Shown here piece by piece: positions 23,178 through 34,340 of a stretch of DNA of 64,000 nucleotides; within the stretch, counting starts at the first letter, position 1, and the number at the start of each line of letters is the position of its first letter. The position numbers and the translations under genes are program-made. A model generated the notes under the pieces. That model made no database searches. It was not told where the DNA came from and worked only from the letters and a program-made list of their open reading frames with translations. The stretch spans positions 156,251,345 to 156,315,344 of the forward strand of contig JALGPY010000002.1 in assembly GCA_023055425.1 (NCBI GenBank). Reading direction: 5' to 3'. This DNA comes from Linanthus parryae (Eukaryota > Streptophyta > Magnoliopsida > Ericales > Polemoniaceae).

Positions 23178-24790
23178 GTTACACTAATCCTTCCAACAAT
23201 GAAGGATTACCAATTTTTTCATTCATATCCTTCATGTAATCAATGCAGTTCATGACAAGTTTAGTGTGCACTGTAAAATTTCCTGATAACATTCCCATAT
23301 TCCTAAACTTCTTCTTACCTATATGTGGAAGCTTGAAGTTATTGTGACCCCTAGCACCCAATATCTCATTCATTACCAATTTGAGATCTAAGAACACATT
23401 GTCAATTGTTCTATCACATTGTCCTTCATGTGCCATCTGTACTGCATATGTGAGATCCTCTTTTATCTTTTTGTGCATTTTACTTTAAAGGCTTTGAATT
23501 GATTTGAATAACCCCAAATCTAGAATGTTGCAGTCAGGTGACTTAGCTGGTTGATTTATATGCTTCATGTTGAATCCATCACTTTGTGCAGCTTCTATGA
23601 ATTTGTCATCTGTATTTGACACATAAGGTGTTGCATTGTCTTGCTGAATGTGAATGTCATTAGACATATTATGTGGCCACTTTGACTTAATCTCTGGTAT
23701 GATTTTGTTGATTAGCATGTCACTCATGACCTCCTCAGTGACATATGCTACTGCTTTGAGTTCAATAGTGCTTGCTGGTCTGTTAACTGATGATCTCTTT
23801 GCTGCTACTTCTTCCACAAATGGCCACACACCTATCTTGTCATCCCACATGCCATACACATGCATCCCTACACAACACATGAACATTACTTTACCTATAA
23901 AGTGTTTGGATTGGCAATCATCATATGGTACTGTCTCTAGTAGTAGCAGAATGTAAGTGTCTTTCAATTTCTGATTGCAGAACCACTTCTCATCTATATG
24001 CACTATGTTATCCATGCTAATGTATGTGATCACACATTCTGAATTGATCACTAGTACTTATAGAAAGCATCTCAATCTGGCTATTTTGTGTGCATATGTT
24101 AGTGCATGGTGCTCATATGATGATCTACTCTTTAATGCACCATCATTTTATCCATCTCCATATGGATGTTTGACCCACATCATAATTCACTGCAATTTGG
24201 TACGATGATTGAAAAGATTACTACACACATTCAACAGATTACTACACACAATTGAACAGATTACTACACACATGGGTTAAAAATGTAGCTCCCCATTTCT
24301 TTAAGAAATAGATTTTGGATTTTGACATTTTTGACACTAGATTGAGTATGCAGAGTATGGCATTAACACAATGTAACTCCATACTCAATCACCGAATTCT
24401 ATCATGACACGAGTTCTTAGAATTGGCGTAAATAAAAAAAATAATGAGCGGGGGTGAAAGAATCACTTACAAGCTTCTTGTCTGATAGTGTGCCTATCTT
24501 CCTTGAGAATGAGAGTAAATCTATCAATTGCTAGTGGACTCTATGGCTTCAAATTACCCTTCTGCCTTGATTTAACATCAATTGATGTTCCATTACTTGC
24601 TACTTCATAGACTCATTTCTATATAACGTAAATGGTCTTATTATCAACTTGGAATTTCTCTGTTGCTTCTTTGAAAAGACCCTTGGTTGGTTTTATGCTT
24701 GAGAAGCCAAGAAGAATGAAATCTTTAATATCAACTCTCTCAGCTTCTGTGAGTTATTTTTTCCCATTTCATGTACCGACTTTGTTGATT
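23178..24790 (-). pseudogene. Plant mariner-like element transposase (DD39D), broken
   Basis: The minus strand carries all three catalytic Asp residues: VHIDEKWF, IQQDNATPY and CNILDLG. Exactly 39 residues separate the second and third, the DD39D pattern of plant Soymar/Osmar-type transposases. The C-terminus continues to 23179. An in-frame TAA sits at 23487-23485 where IQSLQ is expected. A degraded N-terminal DNA-binding region is recognisable about 24480-24770 (TKGLFKEATEKFQVDNKTIY) with several stops. The enzyme cuts and pastes elements with TA target sites. The copia insertion took the last codon as its target site. Terminal inverted repeats were not identified. Confidence 0.85.
24215..24278. 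repeat. Short tandem repeat, three units of 21-22 bp
   Basis: Three copies of agattactacacaca begin at 24215, 24236 and 24258, inside the degraded part of the mariner-like gene. Probably a replication-slippage product. Confidence 0.75.
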
Positions 24791-25441
24791 TTGCAGGTAA
24801 TGTGGAGGAGAAGAACCTGTGGTGATGATGTTGGTGATGAAGCTGGTGGTGAATTGCAAGAAAGAGGGCGATGATGAACTTGGAGATGAAGCAGGTGATG
24901 TATTCCCAGAATATTTGTTGTTGAAGCTACTGAACAATCTGGAGCTGCACCATCATCTTCCTCCTCCCATTCTATTTTTTTGTTTATTCTGTTTTGGATA
25001 GATCTTCATGAACTTTTTGCTGTCTTCATGAAGAAACTGGGCGGATTCTGTTTTGCTTGTGTTTGTAAGGACTTGTATTGATAGGTGTTGTAAAAGGAGC
25101 TTGAAGAGGGTCTATAAAATTTGAATTTTTGTGTTTTACTTTTTCGTCCCTTAATTTGGAGGTAACTATTAAAATTTTGGACACCCAAATTAACTAGCCA
25201 TTGTACAACTACTTTACATGACTGATGTTAATTTGGTTGTGCTTACATCACCCTCATTGAGAGGTAGATCAGGTTTTTAGACCTGAATTGATGGGTTTCT
25301 TAATCCTTATGGTGTCTCCACGAGAAAGAAAGTAAGGGAACATAGTGCTATTCAATAATCATCAAAGTCAAAACGTAAAGAAATTGAGATTACGGAAGAC
25401 TTTTAAGTGACACGTAATAGATTTTTCTTAAAAACTTACCT
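24791..25441. other. Intergenic DNA, possibly outer part of the mariner-like element
   Basis: It is AT-rich apart from a GAT/GGT-rich tract (24805-24900) that opens short ORFs on both strands. No domain, RNA gene or clear terminal repeat was seen. Confidence 0.4.
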
Positions 25442-25534
25442 CTTTGTCATCCATACTTATTTTTTTAGAGATTGGTTTGTCGTTAACCGGATTCGAACTC
25501 GGGACCTCATGTAGGAGCTTTGTCATCCATACTT
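25442..25534 (-). mobile_element. 5'-truncated tRNA-derived SINE with perfect 17-bp target duplication
   Basis: The 17 bases ctttgtcatccatactt occur exactly at 25442-25458 and 25518-25534. The 59 bp between them read, on the minus strand, a tRNA B-box (gagttcgaatccggtt) and end in an A-rich tail (ctctaaaaaaat). An internal pol III B-box, a 3' A tail and a long perfect target duplication are the signature of a SINE inserted by LINE machinery. The A-box half is missing, so this is a 5'-truncated copy. Confidence 0.75.
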
Positions 25535-25959
25535 CAGTATTGAAAACATATTTTACTTGCTATTTAAAATATATTTGCAATCTGTCACAAAATACAAAAT
25601 GCATATAAATTGGTGCTCATTTTGCTGAACATATTTTGTTGCCGACTTGGCGAGTAAGTTCAGAAGAGAGAGAAGAACGGAAAAGGAAGAAAGGATCAAG
25701 AAAGTGGTCCACTGCAAAAAGGGTTCGTCTTTTTCCATTGAGGCACTCACTCCCACCAGAGAAAGATATCCTTCTCTCCCTCTGTAAAGTACAGCCACAA
25801 AACTAGCACTTAGATTCGTCTATGCCACGTGGCGTGTTCTGGGCTCCCCCATGCTTTCATTTAAAAACTGTATAGTGGCGTTGTTCCGCTTGTTCGTCAG
25901 ATATGAAATCCTCCTTCTCAAAAAATGTGCGTGCCCCTTTCTTACTGGTTGTTCCTATT

Positions 25960-26350
25960 AGGGTAAAAGACACTTTCACCCCTTCTAGTTTAGAAAAGGA
26001 AACTTTCAACCCTTAAGTGTGCCGAACTTTAAGTACACTGATTGTATGGAATTGAGAACTGTCGCAAAAAATAGTCGCAAAAATAGTTTTTTAGAGACAA
26101 ATTTGACCCTACATCATGCAAAAAATCTAATATATCATTAAATAATTCATACATTTTTCATAACTTAAGGGAAAATTATCCCAAAAAATATTTTTACTAC
26201 CAGTTCTCAGTTCCATACTAGTTGTTTAACAACATGGGGTGTAAGTTTTCTGAAATACGACACACTGAAAGGGTGAAATGATCCTTTCTCAAACTATAAT
26301 GGGTAAAAAGGTCCTTTAACAAAACTAGAGGGGTAAAAGCCTTTTACCCT
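25960..26350. mobile_element. Foldback MITE, about 390 bp
   Basis: The ends are inverted copies: agggtaaaagacactttcacc at the left matches, with mismatches, the reverse complement of the right end (ggggtaaaagccttttaccct). Inner segments also pair, for example tatggaattgagaactg near 26046 and cagttctcagttccata near 26201. Nearly the whole element can fold on itself. No coding capacity. The target duplication is unclear, so the superfamily is not assigned. Confidence 0.7.
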
Positions 26351-27331
26351 TCCCACTACACAATATTGATGTGTTACTAGCGTTGCACATAAGACCATCC
26401 GCAGCAAGAGGGCTTGGCGAAGCACTATTATCCTCATTTGCCCCCCACATAACTTCTTAAATATTACAGAACTGCCATACTGCACCCAGCAAGAAAAAGT
26501 CTTCCCGAAACCCTCTACTACTATTTTATTACAAAACATTTTATATACTCATATAATAAGAATTGTTTATTAATTATAGTCAATGTAAGTACAATTAAAA
26601 AAAAGGTAAACAAACTATCTTAACAGACATATAAATCGAAAAATACAAACAAAAGTCATGTGAAATGACAAAAAAAATTGAAAACGTCAGTAAATTTCAT
26701 CTTACAAAACCGTATTTAAACTGTAAATTGTGCTATTAGTAATTTTTCCCCTATTTTGCCTTTTTCGTTGTGTTTTTTCATTATTACTATATTTTTTGTT
26801 ATATGTTCCCATATTATTCATTAATTTTCTTTTGCAAGGGTTGAAATATGTCATTTTCCAAACAAAATGGATGAGAGTGTTTTTGCCTCGAACCGGGTAA
26901 GGATTAAGGAAAGCCCTTCTCAAATAATTAGGGAGAAAAAGATTAAAAAAAAAGAACCAACAAAACAAAGTAACGAAACAGATCAACACCACAAAACAGG
27001 GGGGAGAAAGGTGAAGAGGATTTGAGGAGAAGAAGGAAGCTCGGGCTTGCCACCAAGCTTGCCGAAGACCAGCCGGAAGCACGATTAGACTTCGCGAAGC
27101 CCGACCCCACGCGAGGACCTCTTACTGGGGGGCCTAAACTCGCTAATCAGGGTCCTTGGCCAAGCCAAGACCTCCTTCTGGAGATGGCCTAATATGATCT
27201 ATGCACGATGGAAAACAAACGCAATCCATGGCCAAGTCAAATGGAAGGCACAAGCTAATATGTTCGACTAAGGTCCCAGTTATTTCTCTGGAGAGAGTTT
27301 CTCAATACGCAACCTGACTAATTGCAAGGGC
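26351..27331. other. Intergenic DNA without recognised genes
   Basis: AT-rich to about 26950, then GC-richer (27030-27180) with repeated gcgaagcc/gccgaag words. ORFs here lack motifs. Confidence 0.5.
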
Positions 27332-27340
27332 AATATCACC

Positions 27341-27537
27341 AGCGGCGGAGCCAGGATTCCATTGAAGGGGTGACACAACTGGTAATGGACACATACGAAA
27401 CACTTTTGAGGTGCACAAATGCAATTTAGTGAATGGCACAATTAATAATGTTGCATGATTTTAGGGATATAGTAATAGTTAATCAAAAATTTAGGGGTGC
27501 ACTTGCCTCCCCAGACTTCTATGTGGCTCCGCCCCTG
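27341..27537. mobile_element. Short MITE with GGCGGAGCCA ends
   Basis: The left end agcggcggagccagg and the right end gtggctccgcccctg are inverted repeats. Flanks are aatatcacc (27332-27340) and aataccacc (27538-27546), a 9-bp duplication with one mismatch, suggesting a Mutator-type origin. A related but decayed sequence lies at about 49333-49520. Confidence 0.7.
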
Positions 27538-27608
27538 AATACCACCCTAAAAGGAATTTTCAAGTTTATGATAAGGTAATTTTGTTATCAAAATTAACCA
27601 CCCCATAA

Positions 27609-28049
27609 GAGCATCTCCAATGCATTAGGTAAAATGGTATTCTTAGGAAAAATTTAAAGAAGTTGAACAAAATTAGAAGTCCAGTGGATTATGTATCTTA
27701 TTATGGAAAACACAAAATATGCATCATTATAGCCAAACTTGGCGAAGTTTATTCCCTCGCCATCTTTGTTTTTTTCATACTTTTTAGATTTTTGAGACAT
27801 TTGTCCACTTTTTGGGGGTGTGACTAAGTATTTAAACCATATATCCTATAATTTTCCCACCACTTGTCCCAAATCTTTCTTTCAATTTCATCTAGTACCG
27901 TCAAAAAAATATATGTCGATTAGCATTCAATTTAAGCCTAATTTATAACTAGTAGCATTAGAGCCCAATACAAAAATAAAAATACAAAATCGTATTCTTA
28001 GACATAATATGCCTATTTTTTTTTTTATCTAATAGCATTGGAGATGCTC
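27609..28049. mobile_element. Tourist-like (PIF/Harbinger) MITE, 441 bp
   Basis: It starts GAGCATCTCCAATGCATTAG and ends with its inverse (ctaatagcattggagatgctc). The 3-bp target TAA is duplicated at 27606-27608 and 28050-28052. TAA duplications and this end type are typical of Harbinger-mobilised MITEs. The end is related to that of the Harbinger element at 60068-61330 (GAGTATCTTCCAC). Confidence 0.85.
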
Positions 28050-29119
28050 TAATGCATAAATCATTTTCAGGTCCAAATGTAGGTTGGTGAAAGATTTCTA
28101 AAATAAGAGCCCAACATCGTCAACATGTTATGTACAACTTTAAGGATGAAGGAAGAAATAAAGTCTAATGTCTAGAGTCATGTTTGGTGGGTTGGAACCA
28201 AATTATTAATTAGTTGGATATACATTACCATATGTGAAAGAGACTGTTATTTAGAATAGACTAATCCAGACCACATAGGAGTCATCGAACATTAGGAGAT
28301 TTAAGAATTGGTAGATAAAAAGGTACAATATGATATACTTGTGCAATAAGACTTGTGGTGTGGAGATTTAGAAGAGAGATTAAACAATTCTCGAAAAGAA
28401 AATAAAAGGATCAGAAGGAACTTTATTCTTCTTTTATTGTTCATAAAATTTTGGATTGTCAATTACTATACGTTATTAGGAGAAATCTACACCACATGTA
28501 ACGTGAGATTAGGATGTCATTTTTAAATCCATTTTAATTATTTTTTTAGCTGAAGCATTTTAATTATTGAACCACGTACACTAGACACTTAGTGAATGTT
28601 TGGTATGAGATCAAAGTCCCCAATAAAATCTGTCAAAAAATTCAATCACGTTTGGCATATGAGTTTTGAACATTAAACTTTTAATGATTAAATCTTCAAA
28701 TTATTAATTTCTAAATTACATACTCTCTGACATTATGCTAGTTTAACTCATACTTCCTCCGTGCTTTTGAAATGTCATGGTTTGACTTTTCATGATTTAA
28801 CTTGATCACTTTGACTCGGTAATTTAGATAGCAGAACGATATAATTTTTTAGAAATTTTTTCATGGTGTTATAGAGCAAAATTTACTCTACAAGATCATG
28901 CAAAGATTACTAAATTCTTGTTTCTTTTTCTGCTAACCAAATCGCCGGGTCAAATGACCCAATATACAGTGACAAAAAGTGAAGTAGGTTGTTCCTAAAA
29001 AACATAGATAGCATCAAAATAATTTTGAAATTTTAATTACTTCAAATTTTTGGATAACATTTTGGTCTAGATTATATTGAAGAGAATTTTGAAACAGGTT
29101 CGAAGATTGATAACTCATT
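28050..29119. other. AT-rich intergenic DNA with a possible mariner-type MITE
   Basis: The word tacttcctccgtgcttttg at about 28749 resembles the CTCCCTCCGT end of plant mariner/Stowaway-type elements, and gacaaaaagtgaagtagg near 28972 may be its decayed partner. Nothing else is recognised. Confidence 0.3.
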
Positions 29120-29126
29120 CTAAGAG

Positions 29127-29729
29127 CCTGTTTGGTGCCCATTTAAAAACAGAAAAAAATAATGGAAGAAAGAAAAAAGACATGATGGAAAAACCTTGTA
29201 AAAAACAATTATTTGTATATATAATGTAAAACAGTATTTAAAATAAAAAACAAATTTGGCAACAGCTAGCTTTGGGTGATAATTTGTTACATTGCCATTT
29301 TGTACGTATTTTTTCTTGAAAAAACATTTATTTTTGAGATAAGAATACAATTCTACGGATAAAACTCAAACCAAGCAATAACCAGGCTATGTTTTAATGC
29401 GACAACACCTTTGGTGAGTGCTGAAAAAACATTTTGTGCGTGTGTATATAAATTATTAAATATTATATCGGCACATAATTAATATTTTTGTTCTTTCATT
29501 AAGGATAGGGAGGTGTCCAACCACCGAAAGTATGAAATACACAAGAGAAACAAATAAAAATACGCAAATTGTTTTTTATTTAAACAAGTATTTTTCTTCC
29601 AATTTGCAAAAAAGCATTTTTCTACCAGTTTTTATTTTTAAACGAAAACGAGAAGTACTCTGCCAAATGAGTTTCATGAAAAATAGCATTTTTAAACAAG
29701 TTCATTTAAAAAGGGATATCAAACAGGAA
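29127..29729. mobile_element. hAT-like MITE, about 600 bp
   Basis: The left end cctgtttggtgcccatttaaaaa is inverted at the right end (tttaaaaagggatatcaaacagga). CTAAGAG occurs on both sides (29120-29126 and 29730-29736), a 7-bp match or 8 bp with one mismatch. The TTTGGT-type end and 7-8 bp duplication suggest a hAT relationship. The interior is AT-rich with internal inverted similarity; ORFs inside are by-products. Confidence 0.65.
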
Positions 29730-30225
29730 CTAAGAGTGATAGAGTTTTTTAATACAAGCGTTTTAGAAACATTTTTAAATACAATTTATGGATTAGTAGA
29801 GAAAAGCTTCCTGGAAAATCCCTAAAATGTCTTGCCCTCTTTTAAAATAAAAACAATTGATTATGTTATCTCTTCCTGTCTTTCTTTACTTGGAAAAAGA
29901 CTTGTAAAAGCAACTTTAGGAGAGAGAAGGGTGACATGGACAAACACAAGGCTGCAAAAACAAAAGCTTTTGGAGAAAAAACATTTTATTTCCCCTACCT
30001 TTTTGAAAAGCACTTGTGCAAGAGTGGAATCAAACAAAAGAACAAGAGCAAGAAACACAGCCCATAGAAAGATCTCTGAGGCCACATAGAACTTGTGGCT
30101 CAAAACTCACCACCCTGATGACGTGGCACACCCAGAATTGTCCTCATAACTAGCAAAATCAAGAAAAAATATTATTTGCAATCCCACACACAAAACATCA
30201 ACCACCACCCTAGCAGACCAAGAGA

Positions 30226-30255
30226 AGGAGAGAGAGAGAGAAAGAAAGAAAGAGA
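30226..30255 (+). repeat. GA-rich microsatellite in the CDF 5' leader
   Basis: An almost pure GA/GAAA run ends about 13 bases before the CDF start codon. Such runs are common in plant 5' UTRs; no function is shown here. Confidence 0.7.
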
Positions 30256-30267
30256 CCAAAAACCAAA

Positions 30268-32174
30268 ATGAAGCAGGATTTGCCGTTCAAGCTCTTTGGG
30301 AAGACGATCTCATTGCTGGCGGACAAGGAAGCTCCGGCTACATATCAACGACAGCTGCTTTGTTCTTCTTCCACCGGAGAAGTCTGTAACAGAGTGGACA
30401 ACGACGAGGACATAGACGACCACAAGGTACGGTGAATTTTCATCAATTTCATAAATTGAGACGAACCCAATTCGATTGAATCTCTGACTTGAACTGGGTC
30501 GAGTTCAGTTTTCCAAAGTATTGGAATTTCATAACTCAATTCTTGCATCAAATTCAGCAGAATTTACGAACTTTTAGGGCTTAAGAACCTGAAATTCTAT
30601 TGTGCTCATACTCAGATGATAGCTGATTAAATGAAACCAATTTTAGGGCTTTCGTGTAATTGGAGTAAAAAATGCCTGTTTGCCCAAATTGGGTGAGCAC
30701 TGATGTGAAGCTTGTATTTTGCTGCTGAGAGTAATTTGAAATCTTGTGCCAATTTGTTCAAACTAACTTGCTTTGGATAGCTCAGTTTCACTTGCTAAAT
30801 TGTCTATAGCTTGTCGCTAACTTGCTGATTTCGAACCATTTTTAAGGAATTATAGCTGTTCCAATGAAAGAAAGTCGATGCCACAAACAGAAAAGTTATA
30901 TTTTTACGGATTAAGTTGAGGTTTTAGCAACTCAAACATAGGGTCTACACTAGCATTTTAGGATGAGAAGCTAATGAAATTGCCATATGTATACAATTGA
31001 TTCCTTCCATGATTAGGCAGGGAAAAAATTATTCAAAATGGACTGATAATGAAATTGCTAAATGTATACAATTGATCATGATTGCGTTTGATAGATCTAC
31101 TATTGTTCTTGTACTAAATTCGATTCCTTAATATTTCAGAAACCTTCACAATCCGGCCTCACGGACGCTGCTGATCAAGAAAGTAGACATGTTAATTCCA
31201 ACCAACCTGGGGAAGTGTGTAAAGATCGGGCGCCCTCGTCGTCTTCATCCTTCGATAAGCCTGAAACACCATCTGCTAACAAAGAACCAATGTCCCACCA
31301 AGCTTCCAAAAGTGACGAGCAGAGCGAAGCTAGTGTTTCGGAAGAGAAAACCCTAAAGAAACCAGATAAGATCATCCCATGTCCGCGTTGTAACAGCATG
31401 GAGACCAAGTTCTGCTACCACAACAACTACAACGTCAACCAGCCCCGTCACTTCTGCAAGAAATGCCAGCGGTACTGGACTGCTGGAGGAACCATGAGGA
31501 ATGTCCCCGTCGGCTCCGGTCGCCGGAAAAGTAAAAGCTCGTGCCCTTCGCAGTACCAGCACATATTGGTGTCCGATTCTCTATCAGCTGACGGGGTTCG
31601 CCCCCATGGTACGGTCTTGGCTTTTGGTCCTGAAGCAAAGGTTGGGGGCAGCAACCCCCAACCTTTGCCCACCCAGCCCCAGGTACCGTGTTTCCAGGGG
31701 CCTCCGTGGTCTCTCCAGTGGAATCCCCTTCAGTGGGGTTCCACTCTACCACCAGGGGCTATTGCCCCCTCAGGCTACCCTATGGCGTTTTACCCAGCAC
31801 CCCCTTATTGGGGCTGTGGCTTGCCTGGGGCGTGGACAGCCCCATGGCCTGCCCCTCAACTCGCTCAACCCCAACAAGTCAGTAATAACATGAAAAGCCA
31901 ATCGAAGGACGTGGAGATGCTTGAGGATATGAATGCAACAGAGAAGAGTTCAGAGAGACGAGTATGGATGCCAAAGAGTTTGAGGATGGATGATCAGAGC
32001 GAAGCTGCGAGAAGCTCTATGTGGTCATCGCTTGGGGTTAAGAATACGAATCGTGAGCCAATGAGTTCAGGATCGAGAGGTGACGAGAAGAGGCAAAGGT
32101 TCGATACGTCTCTGGCTTTGCAAGCGAATCCTGCAGCCTTTTCAAGATCACTCAACTTCCGGGAAGCAGTTTAA
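30268..32174 (+). CDS. CDF: Dof zinc-finger transcription factor, CYCLING DOF FACTOR (CDF) type
   Basis: Two exons, 30268-30426 and 31140-32174, are joined across a phase-0 GT-AG intron (acceptor atatttcag), giving 397 aa. The N-terminal KLFGKTI box (residues 8-14) is characteristic of CDFs. The Dof finger has C-x2-C-x21-C-x2-C at residues 134, 137, 159 and 162, followed by the basic [10 protein letters not shown]-terminal CDF motifs follow: [20 protein letters not shown] (about 329-348), SSLGVKN, and SRSLNFRE near the end. Known CDFs bind AAAG sites and repress CONSTANS/FT. They are degraded through FKF1 and GIGANTEA binding to the C-terminal region, so they control flowering time and stress responses in the nucleus. 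No stop or frameshift is seen. Which CDF orthologue it is cannot be decided from this alone. Confidence 0.95.
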
Positions 32175-32829
32175 GATCAATTGCCTCCTGCTAAATCTCT
32201 AAAGGTGAGATAAGCAAGGAAGAGATGGTACAACACTAGAGTTGTTGTCTACATTTTTACTATGGTCTTTGTAACTGTTAAGAGTTTTGCAGTGAGCAGT
32301 TTAGCTATGGTCTGTCTTTCTCTCTTTTTTCTTCTTCTTATGTAACTAGTACTAAAGTTTACAGTCCTGTACATTATACAGATAGGATTAACATGAGAGA
32401 TCTTTGTAAATGAGCCATCAGAATAAGTTTATTTTCGAAGACCCTTGAGTGCTTTCTTGCTTTTCTCAGCTTTCTCAATCATTCATTTTCAGAAGAATTG
32501 CAACTTCATGTGTGGTATCCTGTGAACGGCCAGGTGTCAGAACAAATGGTTTACAAATGTGAATAATGAAATATTTGTAATCTAAAGTGGACTTGTTATT
32601 GCAAGTGGTGGGAGATTGGTGTGAAAGTGATGATGTTTTGAAGAAATGCTTTGGTCTTCTAATTGTAGGCCCTCTAAGTTGAGCAGATAAACATCAACTC
32701 ATGTCAAAAAAGCGCAAAGCATCTTTCTTCTGGGTGCAACTGAAATATCATAAACATAGTAACTAATCTTACAAATAACAGAACATAACCTTGACCTTCA
32801 GCTTTAGGATTGTGATTTTAAGATGTCAT
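32175..32829 (+). other. CDF 3' region and intergenic DNA
   Basis: T-rich sequence follows the stop. Possible polyadenylation words (aataagttt near 32424, aataatgaaat near 32562) are present, but the transcript end cannot be fixed. No other gene is seen. Confidence 0.5.
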
Positions 32830-33013
32830 GAACCATCATCTCTTTGATCTCTTCTGGGAGTTCATCATATACCACTGCAAGTGTCCATCTTGCTTTGATC
32901 CTTTCTTGGCAAGGAGGTTTGCGACCCTATTAATCTCTCTGCTTATAACTTTGGTGTTACAGTTGGATCTCTCAAGAAGAACTTTTATCTCTTTGATCAG
33001 GTGCAGGTTCGGG
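32830..33013 (-). pseudogene. RNase H-like (RVT_3) relic, downstream half
   Basis: The minus strand reads HLIKEIKVLLERSNCN, then EINRVANLLAKKGSKQDG. This matches the end of plant RNase H-like domains found in LINE-derived genes (a REANRVADWLAKxG-type box). The copia element at 33014-38129 separates it from the catalytic EIKSDSSEA segment at 38130-38330. It is a relic, not a working gene. Confidence 0.65.
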
Positions 33014-33155
33014 TGGTTGCCATATATGTGTTAGTGTATTTGTCCCACATCGTCCTAACATGTCATTTTCTCTTCTTGTATAGCCTATAAATAAGACCAT
33101 TTGTACATTATAACTTCAATACACATCTTATTCATCTTCATTAAGTTTTGTATCA
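33014..33155 (+). repeat. 5' LTR of the short-LTR copia element
   Basis: About 142 bp, with TATA-like cctataaataagacc near 33084 and the end ttttgtatca directly before the primer site. The first bases (tggttgcc) differ from the mate (tgttatga). Confidence 0.8.
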
Positions 33156-33518
33156 TGGTATCAGAGCCAAATCTAGGGCTTTGTGGGTGATTTTTCGTTG
33201 TCTGTTTTGGTCTTTTTGACCATATTTCGATCGTCAAAAAAGCACGTCCTCGATCCAGGCCGACGGCTCAAACTGTGTGGCTCGATCCAGTCACATTCCG
33301 CTCCGTTCCATTCGTTCCAGCCGGCATTCTCCGATCCGTTCCAGCCATTCCGTCTGCATTACTTTTTGCGTCCGTTCCGTTCTAGCAGCCCTTTAGTGAT
33401 TATTTTCACTATTCTAGCTCCGTTTTCAACTATAACCTTACTGGTTTCTAGGGTTTTTCAACGCTCCAGATCTGTTTACGCACTCCGTTTCAGCAGATTT
33501 TGACTTCTTGTCACTGCT

Positions 33519-34340
33519 ATGGATAAATTTGACAGTGCTCAGCCGATTTTGACAGCTTTGGATGGTTCTAATTATATGCTATGGTCCCGTGAGCTTTCCA
33601 ATTTTCTGAAGAGCAAGAAATTATGGCGTATGGTTTTGGGAAAAATCCCTAGGCCAACTAAAGCTCCAGCCACTGAGCCTGCTGTCGATCTTGAAGAGCT
33701 TCAGGAAGAGTGGGATGCTATTAATGCTCGGATTATTACTTGGATTGGTAAGACATCGATTCCAGCATACGCAATCAATTGGGTCGCTTTGAAACGGCCC
33801 AAGAAGTATGGGAATCCTAGGTGCCAGGTACAGAACTTCTGATCTGTCTCATCAGTACCTGCAGATGCAGGAAATCAATAAAATGCGACAAGAATCATGC
33901 CAATTCATTCATGCATTCTTGGATAAAATGCATGCGACATGGGATCAACTAGCTCAGTTTGAGCAAAAGTGGAAGTGTTCTGAAGATGCTGCATTGTAGA
34001 TAGCATATCGAGATCGCTTGCGTCTCATTCAGCTCCTTATGGCTCTTGATGATGCATATGAGCCAATTCATTTCCATCTCCTCAATAGGGTACCACTTCC
34101 CACCCTAGATTCTGCTGTTGCTGAATTCCTGTCTGATGAAGTTCGTCTTGGTTAGATTGGAACTCAAAAGAAGACTGACATGGCTCTTGCCATTCCTCGA
34201 TCTGCTCCTACGTCGCGTCCAAATGGTAATAATATTGAGTGCTACTATTGCCATGAGATTGGTCATCGTATTTTCTCCGGTCCGGTTCGTCCTCCAATTG
34301 AGTGCACAATCTGTCACAAAGTTGGTCATTGGGCTAGTGA
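33519..34340 (+). pseudogene. Copia gag with zinc knuckles
   Basis: The ATG at 33519 opens MDKFDSAQPI. Then come YMLWSRELSNFLKSKKLW, typical of plant copia gag, a frameshift near 33810, and two CCHC-type knuckles, CYYCHEIGH and CTICHKVGHW. The frame is cut by stops at 33841, 33999 and others. Sequence after 34340 no longer fits gag. Confidence 0.8.

Noticed and set aside
24340..24400. Small inverted repeat gattgagtatg / catactcaatc
   Set aside because: Arms of only 11 bases within decayed mariner-like sequence; likely chance or a minor relic.
25459..25517. A tRNA gene suggested by a T-arm-like gttcgaatcc
   Set aside because: Only the B-box half exists; no D-arm, anticodon arm or acceptor stem. 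The flanking 17-bp repeats mark it as a SINE fragment.
28749..28990. A full mariner/Stowaway MITE
   Set aside because: Only the left CTTCCTCCGT-like end is convincing; the proposed right end is too diverged, so it was kept as a low-confidence note.
29120..29350. 76-codon ORF as a small membrane protein
   Set aside because: It is AT-rich and lies inside a MITE; hydrophobic Phe/Tyr runs follow from poly(A/T) sequence.
31353..31893. ORFs overlapping the CDF exon in other frames
   Set aside because: They overlap the conserved Dof-CDF frame and show no independent motif.
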